Positions 37,895-47,910 are shown, numbered from the stretch's first letter. The stretch: DNA of 64,000 bases from Francisella salimarina (GCF_007923265.1 NZ_VOJA01000001.1:372001-436000); one strand, 5' to 3'. Notes: a model not told the origin generated them from the sequence alone. Made by a program: numbers and translations.

Positions 37895-40699
37895 TTATAT
37901 TTCTAAAGCTCTATTAATAATTTCTTCTTGCTGCTTAACATACAAAGCGTGGTAACCGACTGCAGGAGTAGATGATCTTTCCCTTGCTACACACAGCAAC
38001 TCTTGGTTTTTAGATACAAGCTTCTCTATAAAGTGTCTAATATTGTACCAAGCTCCTTTATTCTGCGGTTCTTCTTGCAACCATACAACTTTGTCAACTT
38101 GCTTATATTTTGCAAAGATATTTGCTAATTCCTCTTGTGGGAATGGATATAGCTCTTCGAGTCTTACTACAGCAATATCCTTATGAGTATCTTGCTTTTT
38201 AGCAATCAAATCATAATAAACTTTACCATTACAAAGTATTAATTTCTTAACTTTATTTTCACTAGCATTTGCATCATCTATAATAGGCTCAAACTTACCT
38301 TTTGAAAGCTCTTCTAGTGTAGACACAGCCATAGGATTTCTTAATAAACTCTTAGGTGTCATTACGATCAATGGCTTTCTAAGCGGTCTAATTACTTGAC
38401 GTCTTAATAAATGATAAATTTGTGCTGGTGTTGTAGGTGTACACACTTGCATATTTTTATTGGCACATGAACTCAAGAATCGTTCTAAACGCGCTGAAGA
38501 GTGCTCAGCACCAGCACCTTCTTGACCATGAGGCAAAAATAATGTCAAGCCAGACAAAATACCCCATTTTTCTTCTGCTGCCACTAAGAATTGATCTATT
38601 ACAACCTGAGCAGTATTTACGAAGTCACCAAACTGCGCCTCCCAAATTACTAGAGAGTCGGGACTATAGCAACTATAACCATATTCAAAGCCTAATACTC
38701 CATACTCTGAAAGTGTAGAATCAATAATATCAAACCTAACATTTTCATTAATATGCTTCAGTGGTACATATTCTTTTAGCTGAGAACTAGTGTTCATGTT
38801 TTTAACAACAGCATGTCGATGAGAGAAAGTACCTCTACCACTATCTTCTCCAGATATTCTTACTGAATAACCTTCATCAAGTAGTGTTGCATAAGCAAGA
38901 GATTCTGCAAATCCCCAATTTAAAGGAAGCTCTCCGTTTGCCATCTTCACTCTATCTGTTAATGCCTTTTTAACTTGCATCTGCGCCTTAACTTCTTCAG
39001 GCACTTCACTCATTCTTAATGCTAGCTCTTTAAGACCTTCTTCTGCTATTGCGTTATAGCTATATTTAGTTTCTTGCTTACCTATATAAGGAAGCCAATC
39101 ACAAACATTAAGTTTGTCTTTCACTGTTTTTCTATCAAGAATATCTATCGTAACTTTACCATTATCAAGCTTACTACGATAATTAGCATTCAACTGTGCA
39201 AGAAGGCCTGCATCAATAGCACCTTCGTTGATAAGTTTTTCACTATATAACTTTAATGTTGTAGGAAGCTTCTTAATTACCTCGTACATTTGTGGCTGAG
39301 TTCCTGATGGCTCATCAGTTTCATTATGTCCATTCCTACGATAACAAACCAAATCAATAACCACATCCTTATTGAATTTCATACGATACTCAAGAGCTAT
39401 ATCAGCAACCTTAAGAACAGCTTCAGGATCATCACAGTTTACATGAAATATTGGTGCATCAACCATCTTAGCAATATCAGTAGAATAATTACTACTTCTA
39501 TTTACACCAAATGTACTACTAGTTGTAAACCCAACCTGGTTGTTAACTACAAGATGAACCGTACCACCAGTTCCATATGCTTCTGTGAGTGAAAAACCAA
39601 AAGTTTCCATAACAATACCTTGTCCACAGAAAGCCGAATCACCATGTATCAATATAGGTAAAACCTTGTTATGAACATTACCATCTAGCTTATCTTGTAT
39701 AGCTTTAGCTGCACCTTCAACCACAGGATCAACAGTTTCAAGATGTGAGGGGTTAAATGCTAGTGCAATTTTTGCCTCTTTACCATCAACACACCTATAA
39801 TTCGAGTATCCCATATGGTACTTAACGTCACCAGATAAACTTTTTTCACTTTGCTTACCTTCAAACTCTTCAAACAAATCCTTAGGATTTTTACCCATCA
39901 CATTTACAAGAACATTTAAACGTCCTCTATGAGCCATACCTAGCTGAATGAATCTTGTTGAGTGTCTAGAAACTGCTTTTTCAATAACATGCTGAAGTGA
40001 AGGGATTAGGGATTCACCACCCTCTAAGCCAAATCTTTTCTGACCAACATACCTTAGAGCTAAATATTTCTCTAACCCCTCAGCTGCGACTAACTGCTGT
40101 AAAATCCATTTCTTATCTGATTGAGATGTAGACAAGTTTTTTTCAATCTTGTCTTGAAGCCATAATTTTTCTTCTTTATTTCCTATGTATCTATACTCAT
40201 AGCCGACACTAGACTCATAAATTGATTTAGCTTTTTCTACCACTTCTTTCAGACTAATAGCTTTATTATCAGTAAAATCACCAAGATTAACCTTTTCAGA
40301 CAAGTCTTTTTCAGAAAGTCCATGAGCAGACAATTCCAAATCAGAATCTCTCTGGTATTTCATTAGTCCTAATGGATCAATATTTGCTGATTTATAGCCA
40401 TGTGAACGATAGGCTTTGACAAGAGCCTTAGCCTTTAGCCCAACATCTCCTTCGCCATTAACGATAGCTGTGGATGTAGCTTTATTTTTAGCCAGAAACT
40501 TAAACTCATCTACCAAATCACGATGTACAGTATCAGTTGAGCTAGCTATAGAATCAAAAAAGGACAACCATTTTGGATCAATATCCTCATAGTTGCCCAT
40601 TACATAGTCATCATATATTGATTCAAGATACTCTAGATTACCTCCGAAGAGCTGGGTTGTTTCCAACCATTGACTAAAATCCGGTTGTTGTTTTTTCAT
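37895..40699 (-). CDS. sucA: 2-Oxoglutarate dehydrogenase E1 subunit
   Basis: Thiamine-dependent decarboxylase that starts the oxoglutarate dehydrogenase reaction. The 934-residue protein shows the N-terminal E2-binding segment (NLEYLESIYDDYVMGNYEDIDPKWLSFF), QLGMAHRGRLNVLVNVMGKNP, the TPP/Mg motif HGDSAFCGQGIVMETFG and the C-terminal VWLQEEPQNKGAWYNIRHF. ATG at 40699. It lies between sdhB (29 bp) and sucB (27 bp). sucCD and lpd are not in the window. Confidence 0.97.
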   Translation of the reverse strand: MKKQQPDFSQWLETTQLFGGNLEYLESIYDDYVMGNYEDIDPKWLSFFDSIASSTDTVHRDLVDEFKFLAKNKATSTAIVNGEGDVGLKAKALVKAYRSHGYKSANIDPLGLMKYQRDSDLELSAHGLSEKDLSEKVNLGDFTDNKAISLKEVVEKAKSIYESSVGYEYRYIGNKEEKLWLQDKIEKNLSTSQSDKKWILQQLVAAEGLEKYLALRYVGQKRFGLEGGESLIPSLQHVIEKAVSRHSTRFIQLGMAHRGRLNVLVNVMGKNPKDLFEEFEGKQSEKSLSGDVKYHMGYSNYRCVDGKEAKIALAFNPSHLETVDPVVEGAAKAIQDKLDGNVHNKVLPILIHGDSAFCGQGIVMETFGFSLTEAYGTGGTVHLVVNNQVGFTTSSTFGVNRSSNYSTDIAKMVDAPIFHVNCDDPEAVLKVADIALEYRMKFNKDVVIDLVCYRRNGHNETDEPSGTQPQMYEVIKKLPTTLKLYSEKLINEGAIDAGLLAQLNANYRSKLDNGKVTIDILDRKTVKDKLNVCDWLPYIGKQETKYSYNAIAEEGLKELALRMSEVPEEVKAQMQVKKALTDRVKMANGELPLNWGFAESLAYATLLDEGYSVRISGEDSGRGTFSHRHAVVKNMNTSSQLKEYVPLKHINENVRFDIIDSTLSEYGVLGFEYGYSCYSPDSLVIWEAQFGDFVNTAQVVIDQFLVAAEEKWGILSGLTLFLPHGQEGAGAEHSSARLERFLSSCANKNMQVCTPTTPAQIYHLLRRQVIRPLRKPLIVMTPKSLLRNPMAVSTLEELSKGKFEPIIDDANASENKVKKLILCNGKVYYDLIAKKQDTHKDIAVVRLEELYPFPQEELANIFAKYKQVDKVVWLQEEPQNKGAWYNIRHFIEKLVSKNQELLCVARERSSTPAVGYHALYVKQQEEIINRALEI

Positions 40700-40728
40700 A
40701 TAAATACCTAAATAACAGGTTTTAAATT

Positions 40729-41430
40729 TTACACATTTTTACTTAGTAGTGCTGACCTAATCTTACCAATTGCTTCTGTAGGATTAAGACCTTTAGGACA
40801 CACAGATACACAGTTCATAATTGTTCTACATCTAAAGAGACTAAAAGGATCTTTCAAATCATCTAATCTCTGCTCTGTAGCTGTATCTCTTGAGTCTGCG
40901 ATAAACCTATATGCCTGCAATAAGCCTGACGGACCTATAAACTTATCTGGATTCCACCAGAATGATGGGCATGAAGCAGTACAACATGCACATAAAATAC
41001 ACTCATAAAGACCATCAAGCTTAGCTCTATCTTCAGGAGATTGTAATCTTTCCTTAACTGGTGGCTCTTCATCATTAATAAGATATGGTTTTACTTTTTC
41101 ATAGTTTTTATAAAACTGCTTCATATCAACAATCAAATCTCTAACCACAGGTAAACCCGGCAAAGGATTAACCTTGATTGGCTGCTTCAACTCGCCAACT
41201 GAAGTAATACAAGCCAAGCGGTTTTTACCATTAATATTCATACCATCAGAACCACAAACACCTTCTCTACAAGATCTTCTCATAGCTAATGTAGGGTCTT
41301 GCTCCTTAATGAGCTCAAGAGCTGTTAAAACTTTAACACCCTCATTTTCTACCGTAATAGTATATTCATCATAATATGGCTTTTTATCTACTTCTGGATT
41401 ATATCTATAAATTTTAAATCTTACGTCCAT
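40729..41430 (-). CDS. sdhB: Succinate dehydrogenase iron-sulfur subunit
   Basis: Carries electrons from SdhA flavin to quinone. Of its 233 residues, the [2Fe-2S] ligands are in CREGVCGSDGMNINGKNRLAC, and the [4Fe-4S] and [3Fe-4S] ligands in CILCACCTASCP and CVSVCPKGLNP. All cysteines are present. ATG at 41430, 18 bp after sdhA. Confidence 0.97.
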   Translation of the reverse strand: MDVRFKIYRYNPEVDKKPYYDEYTITVENEGVKVLTALELIKEQDPTLAMRRSCREGVCGSDGMNINGKNRLACITSVGELKQPIKVNPLPGLPVVRDLIVDMKQFYKNYEKVKPYLINDEEPPVKERLQSPEDRAKLDGLYECILCACCTASCPSFWWNPDKFIGPSGLLQAYRFIADSRDTATEQRLDDLKDPFSLFRCRTIMNCVSVCPKGLNPTEAIGKIRSALLSKNV

Positions 41431-41448
41431 TACACTAAATCCTCGTAA

Positions 41449-43242
41449 TTAATACTTACGTTCTGCTGGTTGGAAAGCTTTAACCTTAGTAGGTGACATA
41501 TTCACATCACGCTGTGATGTTTTATCACCATCTAAGAAATATAGCGTATGCTTCATCCAGTTTTTATCATCTCTATCAGGATAGTCTACTCTTGAGTGCG
41601 CCCCTCTAGACTCTTTTCTTTCAAGAGCCAACTTCGCAGTTGCTATCGCAGTTAATACTAGGTTATCTAGCTCTAGCGCTTCTATTCTCATCATATTGAA
41701 AATTCTAGAATTATCTTCAAGAACTGCATTATCCAGCCTTTCTCTAATCTTAAATAGCTTATCGAGACCTTCTTTCATTGTGCTTTCCTGTCTAAATACA
41801 GAAAAATACTGCTGCATTGTTTGTTGCAACTCTTTTCTAAGCACTGCGATCTTTTCTTGACAACCTCTCTGCTCAGAAGTATCCCACTTTGTGATTCTAG
41901 CAGTTGCTTTCTCAATATTCTCTTGCGAAACTTCCTTCATAGGCATACCTTCTTTAAGGCTTTGTTCAGCGTGCATACCCGCAGCTCTACCAAATACTAC
42001 CAAATCTAACAACGAGTTACTACCAAGCCTATTAGCACCATGGACTGATACAGAAGCACATTCTCCAACAGCATATAAGCCACCAATAACTTTATCTTCA
42101 CCATCAACTTGAGTAATCACTTGGCCATGCTTATTAGTCGGTATACCTCCCATCTGATAATGACAAGTAGGTACAACAGGTATCGGTTTTTCTACAGGAT
42201 CAATTCCAGCAAAAGTTCTACCCAATTCTCTAACTGTAGGAAGCCTTTCATCAATGACATCTTCACCCAAGTGTGTTAAGTCTAACCAAACACAGCTTGT
42301 ACCGGAGAAAGTATCGCCTCGACCTTCCATAATTTCTTGCTGCGACGCACGAGATACAACATCACGACAAGCAAGATCCTTAGCATTTGGAGCATATCTC
42401 TCCATGAATCTTTCACCATCTTTATTACGCAACACACCACCTTCGCCACGGCATCCTTCAGTAACAAGAACTCCAGCTCCTGCAATACCAGTTGGATGAA
42501 ACTGCCAAAACTCCATATCCTGAAGAGGAAGGTCAGCTCTTAGTGCCAGACCCATACCATCGCCAGTATTAATATAAGCGTTAGTACTAGACTCATATAT
42601 GCGCCCAGCTCCACCAGTAGCCAAAATTGTGATCTTAGCCTTTAAGAAAACAGTTTCTCCTGTTTCGATACTTAAAGCTATGACACCTGCGACACTTCCA
42701 TCATCAGCTTTAACTAAATCAACAGCAAACCACTCTGTATAAAAATCTGTTTTATGAGCCAAATTACCTTGGTATAAAGTATGTAAAAGAGCATGACCTG
42801 TTCTATCGGCTGCCGCGCAGGTTCTCTCAGCTTGATTAGCTGGGTCATAGTTTCTTGACATACCACCAAACGCTCGCTGATATATCTTACCATTTTTGAG
42901 TCTTGAGAAAGGCATACCCATATGCTCTAGCTCAATAATTGATTGTGGAGCATGCTCACACATATACTCTATAGCGTCCTGATCACCAATATAATCAGAA
43001 CCCTTAACAGTATCATACATGTGCCACTTCCAATCATCTGAAGGAAGATCATCATCAAAATCTATATTCCCCAAAGCTGCTGCGATACCACCCTGAGCCG
43101 CAACCGTGTGCGATCTAGTAGGGAAAACTTTAGAAACAACAGCTGTTTTAAAACCTGACTGCGAAAGCTGGAAAGATGCTCTCATACCAGCACCACCTGC
43201 TCCTATTACAATAGCGTCAAATTCTTGCGTAGCTATACTCAT
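41449..43242 (-). CDS. sdhA: Succinate dehydrogenase flavoprotein subunit
   Basis: Oxidises succinate to fumarate with covalent FAD. The 597-residue protein has the Rossmann motif [19 protein letters not shown], the FAD-linking His in [17 protein letters not shown], and the active-site [21 protein letters not shown] and [14 protein letters not shown]. Twelve bp after sdhD. Start ATG at 43242. Confidence 0.97.
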   Translation of the reverse strand: MSIATQEFDAIVIGAGGAGMRASFQLSQSGFKTAVVSKVFPTRSHTVAAQGGIAAALGNIDFDDDLPSDDWKWHMYDTVKGSDYIGDQDAIEYMCEHAPQSIIELEHMGMPFSRLKNGKIYQRAFGGMSRNYDPANQAERTCAAADRTGHALLHTLYQGNLAHKTDFYTEWFAVDLVKADDGSVAGVIALSIETGETVFLKAKITILATGGAGRIYESSTNAYINTGDGMGLALRADLPLQDMEFWQFHPTGIAGAGVLVTEGCRGEGGVLRNKDGERFMERYAPNAKDLACRDVVSRASQQEIMEGRGDTFSGTSCVWLDLTHLGEDVIDERLPTVRELGRTFAGIDPVEKPIPVVPTCHYQMGGIPTNKHGQVITQVDGEDKVIGGLYAVGECASVSVHGANRLGSNSLLDLVVFGRAAGMHAEQSLKEGMPMKEVSQENIEKATARITKWDTSEQRGCQEKIAVLRKELQQTMQQYFSVFRQESTMKEGLDKLFKIRERLDNAVLEDNSRIFNMMRIEALELDNLVLTAIATAKLALERKESRGAHSRVDYPDRDDKNWMKHTLYFLDGDKTSQRDVNMSPTKVKAFQPAERKY

Positions 43243-43254
43243 AAAAATAACCTC

Positions 43255-43608
43255 TTAGTAAAAAAATAAAACTGCAAACAACCAAAAAAAGCAGAATACA
43301 TAAACTAAAACAAAACTCAGCATAACAAGAGCTGATGCCCAAGCACACTTAATATAGTCACCACAGATAATCCAAATACCTACCCAAGCATGAAAAAACA
43401 TTGCCAAATAAGCCATCAATGTAGCAACTCTGAAGAACATACCATCAGTAAACAAACCTCTCCAGCTATCGTAATTAAGAGTTCCTGAGTAGGACAAACA
43501 TAAAGCCTCAACGATAAGATAACCAAAATAAGCCGCAATAATTACTGCAGTAACTCTTTGTACAAAAAAGTCTTTAATACCCGATGAAGTTAATGAAATT
43601 ACAGCCAT
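43255..43608 (-). CDS. sdhD: Succinate dehydrogenase membrane anchor SdhD
   Basis: Hydrophobic heme b and quinone-binding anchor. From the ATG at 43608 the protein has 117 residues and three helices, with FFVQRVTAVIIAAYFGYLIVEAL in the first and FHAWVGIWIICGDYIK holding the heme-region His. GGGGGTG lies a few bases before this ATG. The upstream ATG at 43623 (122 residues) has no ribosome site. Either start overlaps the end of sdhC. Confidence 0.9.
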   Translation of the reverse strand: MAVISLTSSGIKDFFVQRVTAVIIAAYFGYLIVEALCLSYSGTLNYDSWRGLFTDGMFFRVATLMAYLAMFFHAWVGIWIICGDYIKCAWASALVMLSFVLVYVFCFFWLFAVLFFY

Positions 43609-43979
43609 AAGTAGCACCCCCATAAAATAGCCGATAAAACACCTAATACAATAACTAATAGCGAAGTAAATTTAGCAACCTTCATACTTTCACCAAAGCC
43701 CAAATCCATGATCATGTGTCTAACACCTGCGTAAACATGATATGTAATAGATGACAAAAAAAGCCAAAAAAACACGCTACACCAACCTTTGGTTAATATA
43801 GCAACTGTTTGCTGGTAGCCATCAGGACCCGCTAGAGTATAGTTCATACCAACCACTGCCAAAGGGATTGCAAAAATCAACACCACACCAGAGATACGGT
43901 GTAGTATAGAACTAATGGCGGTGATAGGAAACTTATAAGATTTAATTGACATTAAATCAACATTTGTAATTCTTTTCAT
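43599..43979 (-). CDS. sdhC: Succinate dehydrogenase cytochrome b556 subunit
   Basis: Anchor subunit with three helices. The start MKRITNVDLMSIKSYKFPITAISSILHRISG is the SdhC signature; the His in AGVRHMIMDLG is the heme ligand. I use the ATG at 43979 (126 residues) because GGAGG lies 10 bp before it; the ATG at 43988 is only 1-2 bp from that site. The gene heads sdhCDAB-sucAB and is divergent from gltA. Confidence 0.92.
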   Translation of the reverse strand: MKRITNVDLMSIKSYKFPITAISSILHRISGVVLIFAIPLAVVGMNYTLAGPDGYQQTVAILTKGWCSVFFWLFLSSITYHVYAGVRHMIMDLGFGESMKVAKFTSLLVIVLGVLSAILWGCYLWL

Positions 43980-44058
43980 GCTCGACATTCCTCCGAAGCA
44001 ATTTTTATATGTATATCAGTAAATTGGATGTAAACCAATGTCATACCACAACCCTTAA

Positions 44059-44087
44059 ATAATATATTTTTACTAAAACAAATTCAA
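44059..44087 (-). promoter_or_regulatory. Candidate sdhC promoter
   Basis: On the minus strand TTGAAT (plus 44082-44087), a 17-bp spacer and TATTAT (plus 44059-44064). The -10 fits 5 of 6 bases and the -35 fits 4 of 6. Predicted start near 44052, about 70 nt before the sdhC ATG. A second weaker pair lies at 44010-44038. Confidence 0.45.
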
Positions 44088-44193
44088 ATACTTAAACAGT
44101 TTTTTAATCCTTATTTAGTTTAAATTACAACAACACAAGCTACAAAACATTATCACATATAGCGAGAACACTTTAGGCTTATATTTTTTTTAT

Positions 44194-44222
44194 TTGCAAA
44201 AGAGAAATCTTTAGCTTATTAT
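44194..44222 (+). promoter_or_regulatory. Candidate gltA promoter
   Basis: TTGCAA (44194-44199), 17-bp spacer, TATTAT (44217-44222). The predicted start is near 44229, just before the dyad at 44234-44265, which would then be in the leader RNA. Confidence 0.45.
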
Positions 44223-44233
44223 TCCCCTGTAAC

Positions 44234-44265
44234 GATACCTAATAAGCATATTTTTAAAAGGTATC
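44234..44265 (+). promoter_or_regulatory. Dyad in gltA leader
   Basis: GATACCT (44234-44240) and its exact reverse complement AGGTATC (44259-44265), 18 bp apart, followed at once by five T. Could act as an operator or as a weak terminator-like element at the start of the gltA message. Confidence 0.4.
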
Positions 44266-44323
44266 TTTTTATTGCAAACCACTTGCATTGTATTTTTTGA
44301 TCAACTCACTTGGAGGCCTATTA

Positions 44324-45583
44324 ATGAGTAAATATGCAACTCTTAAGTATGCAGAAAAAAATATTGAAATAGAATTACCAGTCTACACTCCTAGCCTTGG
44401 TAATGACTGCATCGATGTATCATCTCTGGTAAAGCATGGTGTCTTTACTTACGATCCTGGATTTATGTCAACTGCTGCGTGTGAGTCTACAATCACATAT
44501 ATCGACGGTGGCAAAGGTGTTCTTCTTCACAGGGGCTATCCAATAGAAGAATGGACACAAAAATCAAACTACAGAAGTCTTTGCTATGCTTTAATATATG
44601 GAGAGCTTGGCAATGATACTCAAATCAACGATTTTAGAAGCGAAATCATTTCAAAAATGCCAGTATGTGAGCATGTCAAAGCTGCTATATCGTCTATGCC
44701 ACAGCATACACACCCAATGTCTGGGTTAATTGCTGGTGTTAATGTATTAGCTGCTGAGCATATACACAATGGTCAAATAGAAGCTCAAGATGATGTTGCT
44801 AAAAATATTGTTGCTAAAATTGCTACTATTGCAGCAATGGCTTACAGACATAACCAAGGCAAAAAGTTCTTAGAACCTAAGAAAGAGTATGGCTACGCAG
44901 AAAACTTTATCTATATGATGTTTGGTGAAGATGAAAACTTTAAACCTGACGAGCTACATGTTAAGGCTATGGATACTATCTTCATGCTTCATGCTGATCA
45001 TGAACAAAACGCTTCAACATCAACCGTTAGACTTTCTGGTTCCACTGGTAACTCTCCTTATGCTGCTATCATTGCTGGTATTACTGCTCTATGGGGTCCT
45101 GCTCATGGCGGTGCTAATGAAGCTGTATTAAAGATGCTATCAAAAATTGGTAGCGTTGATAATATCGACAAATTCATCGAGAAAGCGAAAGATAAAAATG
45201 ATCCATTTAGACTAATGGGCTTCGGGCATAGAGTATACAAAAACACTGATCCGAGAGCCACAGCTATGAAAGCTAACTGCGAAGAAATTCTAGCTAAGCT
45301 AGGTAACAGTGACAACCCGCTTCTTGCCATAGCTAAAAAATTAGAAGAAATTGCCCTACAAGATAGCTATTTTATCGATAGAAAACTTTTCCCGAATGTA
45401 GATTTCTACTCAGGAATTATCTTAAAAGCTATGGGTATCCCAGAAAGCATGTTTACAGCGATATTTGCTCTTGCAAGAACTTCTGGCTGGATATCTCAAT
45501 GGATCGAAATGGTTAATGATCCTGCACAAAAAATTGGGCGTCCAAGACAGTTATACACTGGTGCAACTAGTAGAGATCTTTAA
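44324..45583 (+). CDS. gltA: Citrate synthase
   Basis: Condenses acetyl-CoA and oxaloacetate. The 419-residue type II enzyme has catalytic residues in the GPAHGGANE and MGFGHRVYKNTDPRA motifs (active-site His) and LFPNVDFYSGI (Asp). I use the ATG at 44324, preceded by GGAGG; an in-frame ATG 36 bp upstream has no ribosome site. It diverges from sdhC. Confidence 0.96.
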   Translation: MSKYATLKYAEKNIEIELPVYTPSLGNDCIDVSSLVKHGVFTYDPGFMSTAACESTITYIDGGKGVLLHRGYPIEEWTQKSNYRSLCYALIYGELGNDTQINDFRSEIISKMPVCEHVKAAISSMPQHTHPMSGLIAGVNVLAAEHIHNGQIEAQDDVAKNIVAKIATIAAMAYRHNQGKKFLEPKKEYGYAENFIYMMFGEDENFKPDELHVKAMDTIFMLHADHEQNASTSTVRLSGSTGNSPYAAIIAGITALWGPAHGGANEAVLKMLSKIGSVDNIDKFIEKAKDKNDPFRLMGFGHRVYKNTDPRATAMKANCEEILAKLGNSDNPLLAIAKKLEEIALQDSYFIDRKLFPNVDFYSGIILKAMGIPESMFTAIFALARTSGWISQWIEMVNDPAQKIGRPRQLYTGATSRDL

Positions 45584-45671
45584 TTTAATCAAAACTACAT
45601 TCTTATTTTATTTACTTTTCTATCCAATTAAACTACGATTCCTTTATCAGTAAATTTCTACCTTATGTATA

Positions 45672-47045
45672 ATGAATAGCTCTCCAACATTTGGTGAAAA
45701 GTTAGTCGCACCATTTAAACAGCCTAAAATGCTTACAATGCTAATCCTTGGCTATGCATCAGGATTACCTTTGATGCTTACAGCATCATCATTACTACTT
45801 TGGTATCGAGATAGCGGCATCAACATTCAAAATATAAGCTTTCTAACACTAATAGCTATACCATATACTTTCAAATATTTATGGGCCCCATTTCTTGATA
45901 AAATCAATATCTTAAACATAGGTAGGCGCAAAGGATGGATACTTACAACACAAGTAACTCTAATAATACTGATCGCGCTCATGAGTCAATTATCCCCTGC
46001 AAATCAACCTCTTTTGATTGCATTCATTGGCTTTATGATATGCTTTACATCTGCGACACAAGATATTGCTATCAACGCATACCAAACAGAAGTCCTAAAC
46101 GAAAGAGAGAAGGCTTTAGGTAACGCTATAGCAGTGATGGGTTACCGCATCGCCATGCTTGTTACAGGCTCATTAGTGTTAATATTTGCTGACTACTATA
46201 GTGGAGGTGCCGAGCCTATAAAAATATGCGCCCCAAAACTTACCGAATACTACGGTGCAAGTACCTTATTTACCAATATTGATATAGTTTCAACTCAGAA
46301 CCTTATATCCAATGGCTGGAGCTTAGCTTTAGTAACAATACTTGCATTTTTTATAATTTGCCCACTATATTGCATATTCTTAAGAGAATCCGCATCAACT
46401 ATTGCTCCAAAAAATTTTAAAGAAGCCTTTACAGAACCCTTTATCGAATTCTTTAAACGACAAGGAATTAAAACAGCAATCATAATACTGTTAATAATAA
46501 TTGGTTATAAGCTTGCAGATGCGATTGCGTTCTCACTCAATACGGTCTTTTTCGCCGACTTAGGCTTTGATAAAACCACGATAGCTGTTTCATACAAAGC
46601 CTTCTCATTAGCAGCCACACTAATAGGACTTATTACTGGTGGATTAATCGCTAACAAGATAGGAATTTTTAAAAGTTTTCTTTTCTTTAGCATTATTATG
46701 GCGTCAGCAAATCTAATGTACGTACTACTCGCAATCGTTGGTAAGAACTACTACTTAATGGTAAGCTCTGTTGCTGTCGAATACTTTTGTGGAGCAATGG
46801 GCACAGCAATACTTGTTGCAATGATAATGAGCCTTGTAAATATAAAGTTTTCAGCAACCCAATTTGCCGTACTTAGTTCGATTGACTCACTAGGAAGAGT
46901 TCTTGTAGGACCATTTGCCGGATATGTTCAAAGCCACTATAACTGGGAAGGACTCTTCATTGCTAGTTTCATAATCGGCATACTAATATCTACAATCATT
47001 TATATCTTCAGAAACAGAATCAAATTAATGGCAAATATTGAATAG
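45672..47045 (+). CDS. AmpG-like muropeptide permease
   Basis: MFS transporter of 457 residues and 12 or more helices, of the AmpG/peptide-acetyl-CoA group: LGYASGLPLMLTASSLLLWYRDSGI at the N-terminus, then IAIPYTFKYLWAPFLDKINI and TSATQDIAINAYQTEVL. AmpG imports anhydro-muropeptides in cell-wall recycling. ATG at 45672; the other close ATG is out of frame. It lies 88 bp after gltA and is convergent with the small protein at 47052. Confidence 0.87.
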   Translation: MNSSPTFGEKLVAPFKQPKMLTMLILGYASGLPLMLTASSLLLWYRDSGINIQNISFLTLIAIPYTFKYLWAPFLDKINILNIGRRKGWILTTQVTLIILIALMSQLSPANQPLLIAFIGFMICFTSATQDIAINAYQTEVLNEREKALGNAIAVMGYRIAMLVTGSLVLIFADYYSGGAEPIKICAPKLTEYYGASTLFTNIDIVSTQNLISNGWSLALVTILAFFIICPLYCIFLRESASTIAPKNFKEAFTEPFIEFFKRQGIKTAIIILLIIIGYKLADAIAFSLNTVFFADLGFDKTTIAVSYKAFSLAATLIGLITGGLIANKIGIFKSFLFFSIIMASANLMYVLLAIVGKNYYLMVSSVAVEYFCGAMGTAILVAMIMSLVNIKFSATQFAVLSSIDSLGRVLVGPFAGYVQSHYNWEGLFIASFIIGILISTIIYIFRNRIKLMANIE

Positions 47046-47051
47046 GTTAAC

Positions 47052-47243
47052 TCACTTATCTTTTCTGAAAAACAATAAAGAAATAATAAAAACTATCCAT
47101 GGTAGCAAAAGAATCGCTAACACAACATTTTTTGTAATAGCAGTTATCTGAAGACTTGGGAATAATATAATTACCACCAAAACAAGAACTATAGAAAGCA
47201 CACCTGCTATAAAAGAGAAAAGTGGTAGATTATTCTTAATCAT
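47052..47243 (-). CDS. Small two-helix membrane protein
   Basis: A 63-residue protein with two hydrophobic helices (about 7-27 and 38-59) joined by a short loop, ending FFRKDK, which suggests both ends are cytoplasmic. I do not recognise a family. It follows sodB by 10 bp on the same strand, so it is probably on the same message, and has an ATG start at 47243. Confidence 0.65.
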   Translation of the reverse strand: MIKNNLPLFSFIAGVLSIVLVLVVIILFPSLQITAITKNVVLAILLLPWIVFIISLLFFRKDK

Positions 47244-47253
47244 TTATAACAGC

Positions 47254-47832
47254 CTATTTTGCAAACTGCTCAGAAACAAACTCCCAATTTACAATATCCC
47301 ACAGAGACTCAACATACTTAGGTCTAGCATTGCGGTAATCGATATAGTATGCATGCTCCCAAACATCAAATGTTAGTAATGGCTTTTTACTCTCTGTTAG
47401 AGGACAACCTGCATTACTAGTAGTCACAATTTCAAGTTTACCATCAGTATTTTTAACTAGCCATGCCCAACCAGATCCAAATGTAGTCACTGCAGCTTTT
47501 GAAAACTGCTCTTTAAAACCATCTATTGACCCAAAAGTCTCAATTATAGCTGCTTTCAATTGACTAGATGCCTCAGTCTTATTAGGTGTTAGACAGTTCC
47601 AGTAAAATGTGTGATTATATACTTGAGCAGCATTATTAAATATACCACCGGAAGAAGTTTTTACTATTTCTTCCAAATTTTTACCAGTATGTTCTGTACC
47701 TTCAACCAAATTGTTTAGGTTTGTCACGTACGTTTGATGATGCTTACCGTAGTGATACTCAATCGTTTCTTTTGAAATAGTAGGCTCTAGTGCATCTAAT
47801 GCATAAGGTAGTTTTGGTAATTCAAATTTCAT
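47254..47832 (-). CDS. sodB: Iron superoxide dismutase
   Basis: Cytoplasmic dismutation of superoxide. The 192-residue protein has ligand motifs YHYGKHHQTYV, NNAAQVYNHTFYWNCL and FDVWEHAYYIDYRN; the Gln in NNAAQ is typical for the iron enzyme. Start ATG at 47832. Divergent from grxD; the region between has a clean extended -10 on this strand. Confidence 0.96.
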   Translation of the reverse strand: MKFELPKLPYALDALEPTISKETIEYHYGKHHQTYVTNLNNLVEGTEHTGKNLEEIVKTSSGGIFNNAAQVYNHTFYWNCLTPNKTEASSQLKAAIIETFGSIDGFKEQFSKAAVTTFGSGWAWLVKNTDGKLEIVTTSNAGCPLTESKKPLLTFDVWEHAYYIDYRNARPKYVESLWDIVNWEFVSEQFAK

Positions 47833-47866
47833 TTAATCATTCTCCTCGAACTAATTGAAGTTAATT

Positions 47867-47910
47867 ATTATAGCATCTTAGTACTATACCCGTTTAGTAT
47901 AATATGCTAT
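47867..47910. promoter_or_regulatory. Bidirectional promoter and dyad between sodB and grxD
   Basis: Minus strand: TGC-TATAAT, an extended -10 with a perfect hexamer (plus 47867-47875), reading toward sodB. Plus strand: TATAAT at 47898-47903 toward grxD. Both lie in a dyad in which ATAGCAT (47870-47876) is the exact reverse complement of ATGCTAT (47904-47910), with more matches inside. No good -35 is seen on either side. Confidence 0.5.

Larger units (their letters stand above)
43989..44323. other. 335-bp sdhC-gltA divergent control region
   Basis: Separates two opposed TCA operons. It contains a candidate sdhC promoter (44059-44087, minus), a candidate gltA promoter (44194-44222, plus) and a weak dyad at 44234-44265. 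No coding region seen. It is where joint control of citrate synthase and succinate dehydrogenase would be expected. Confidence 0.7.
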
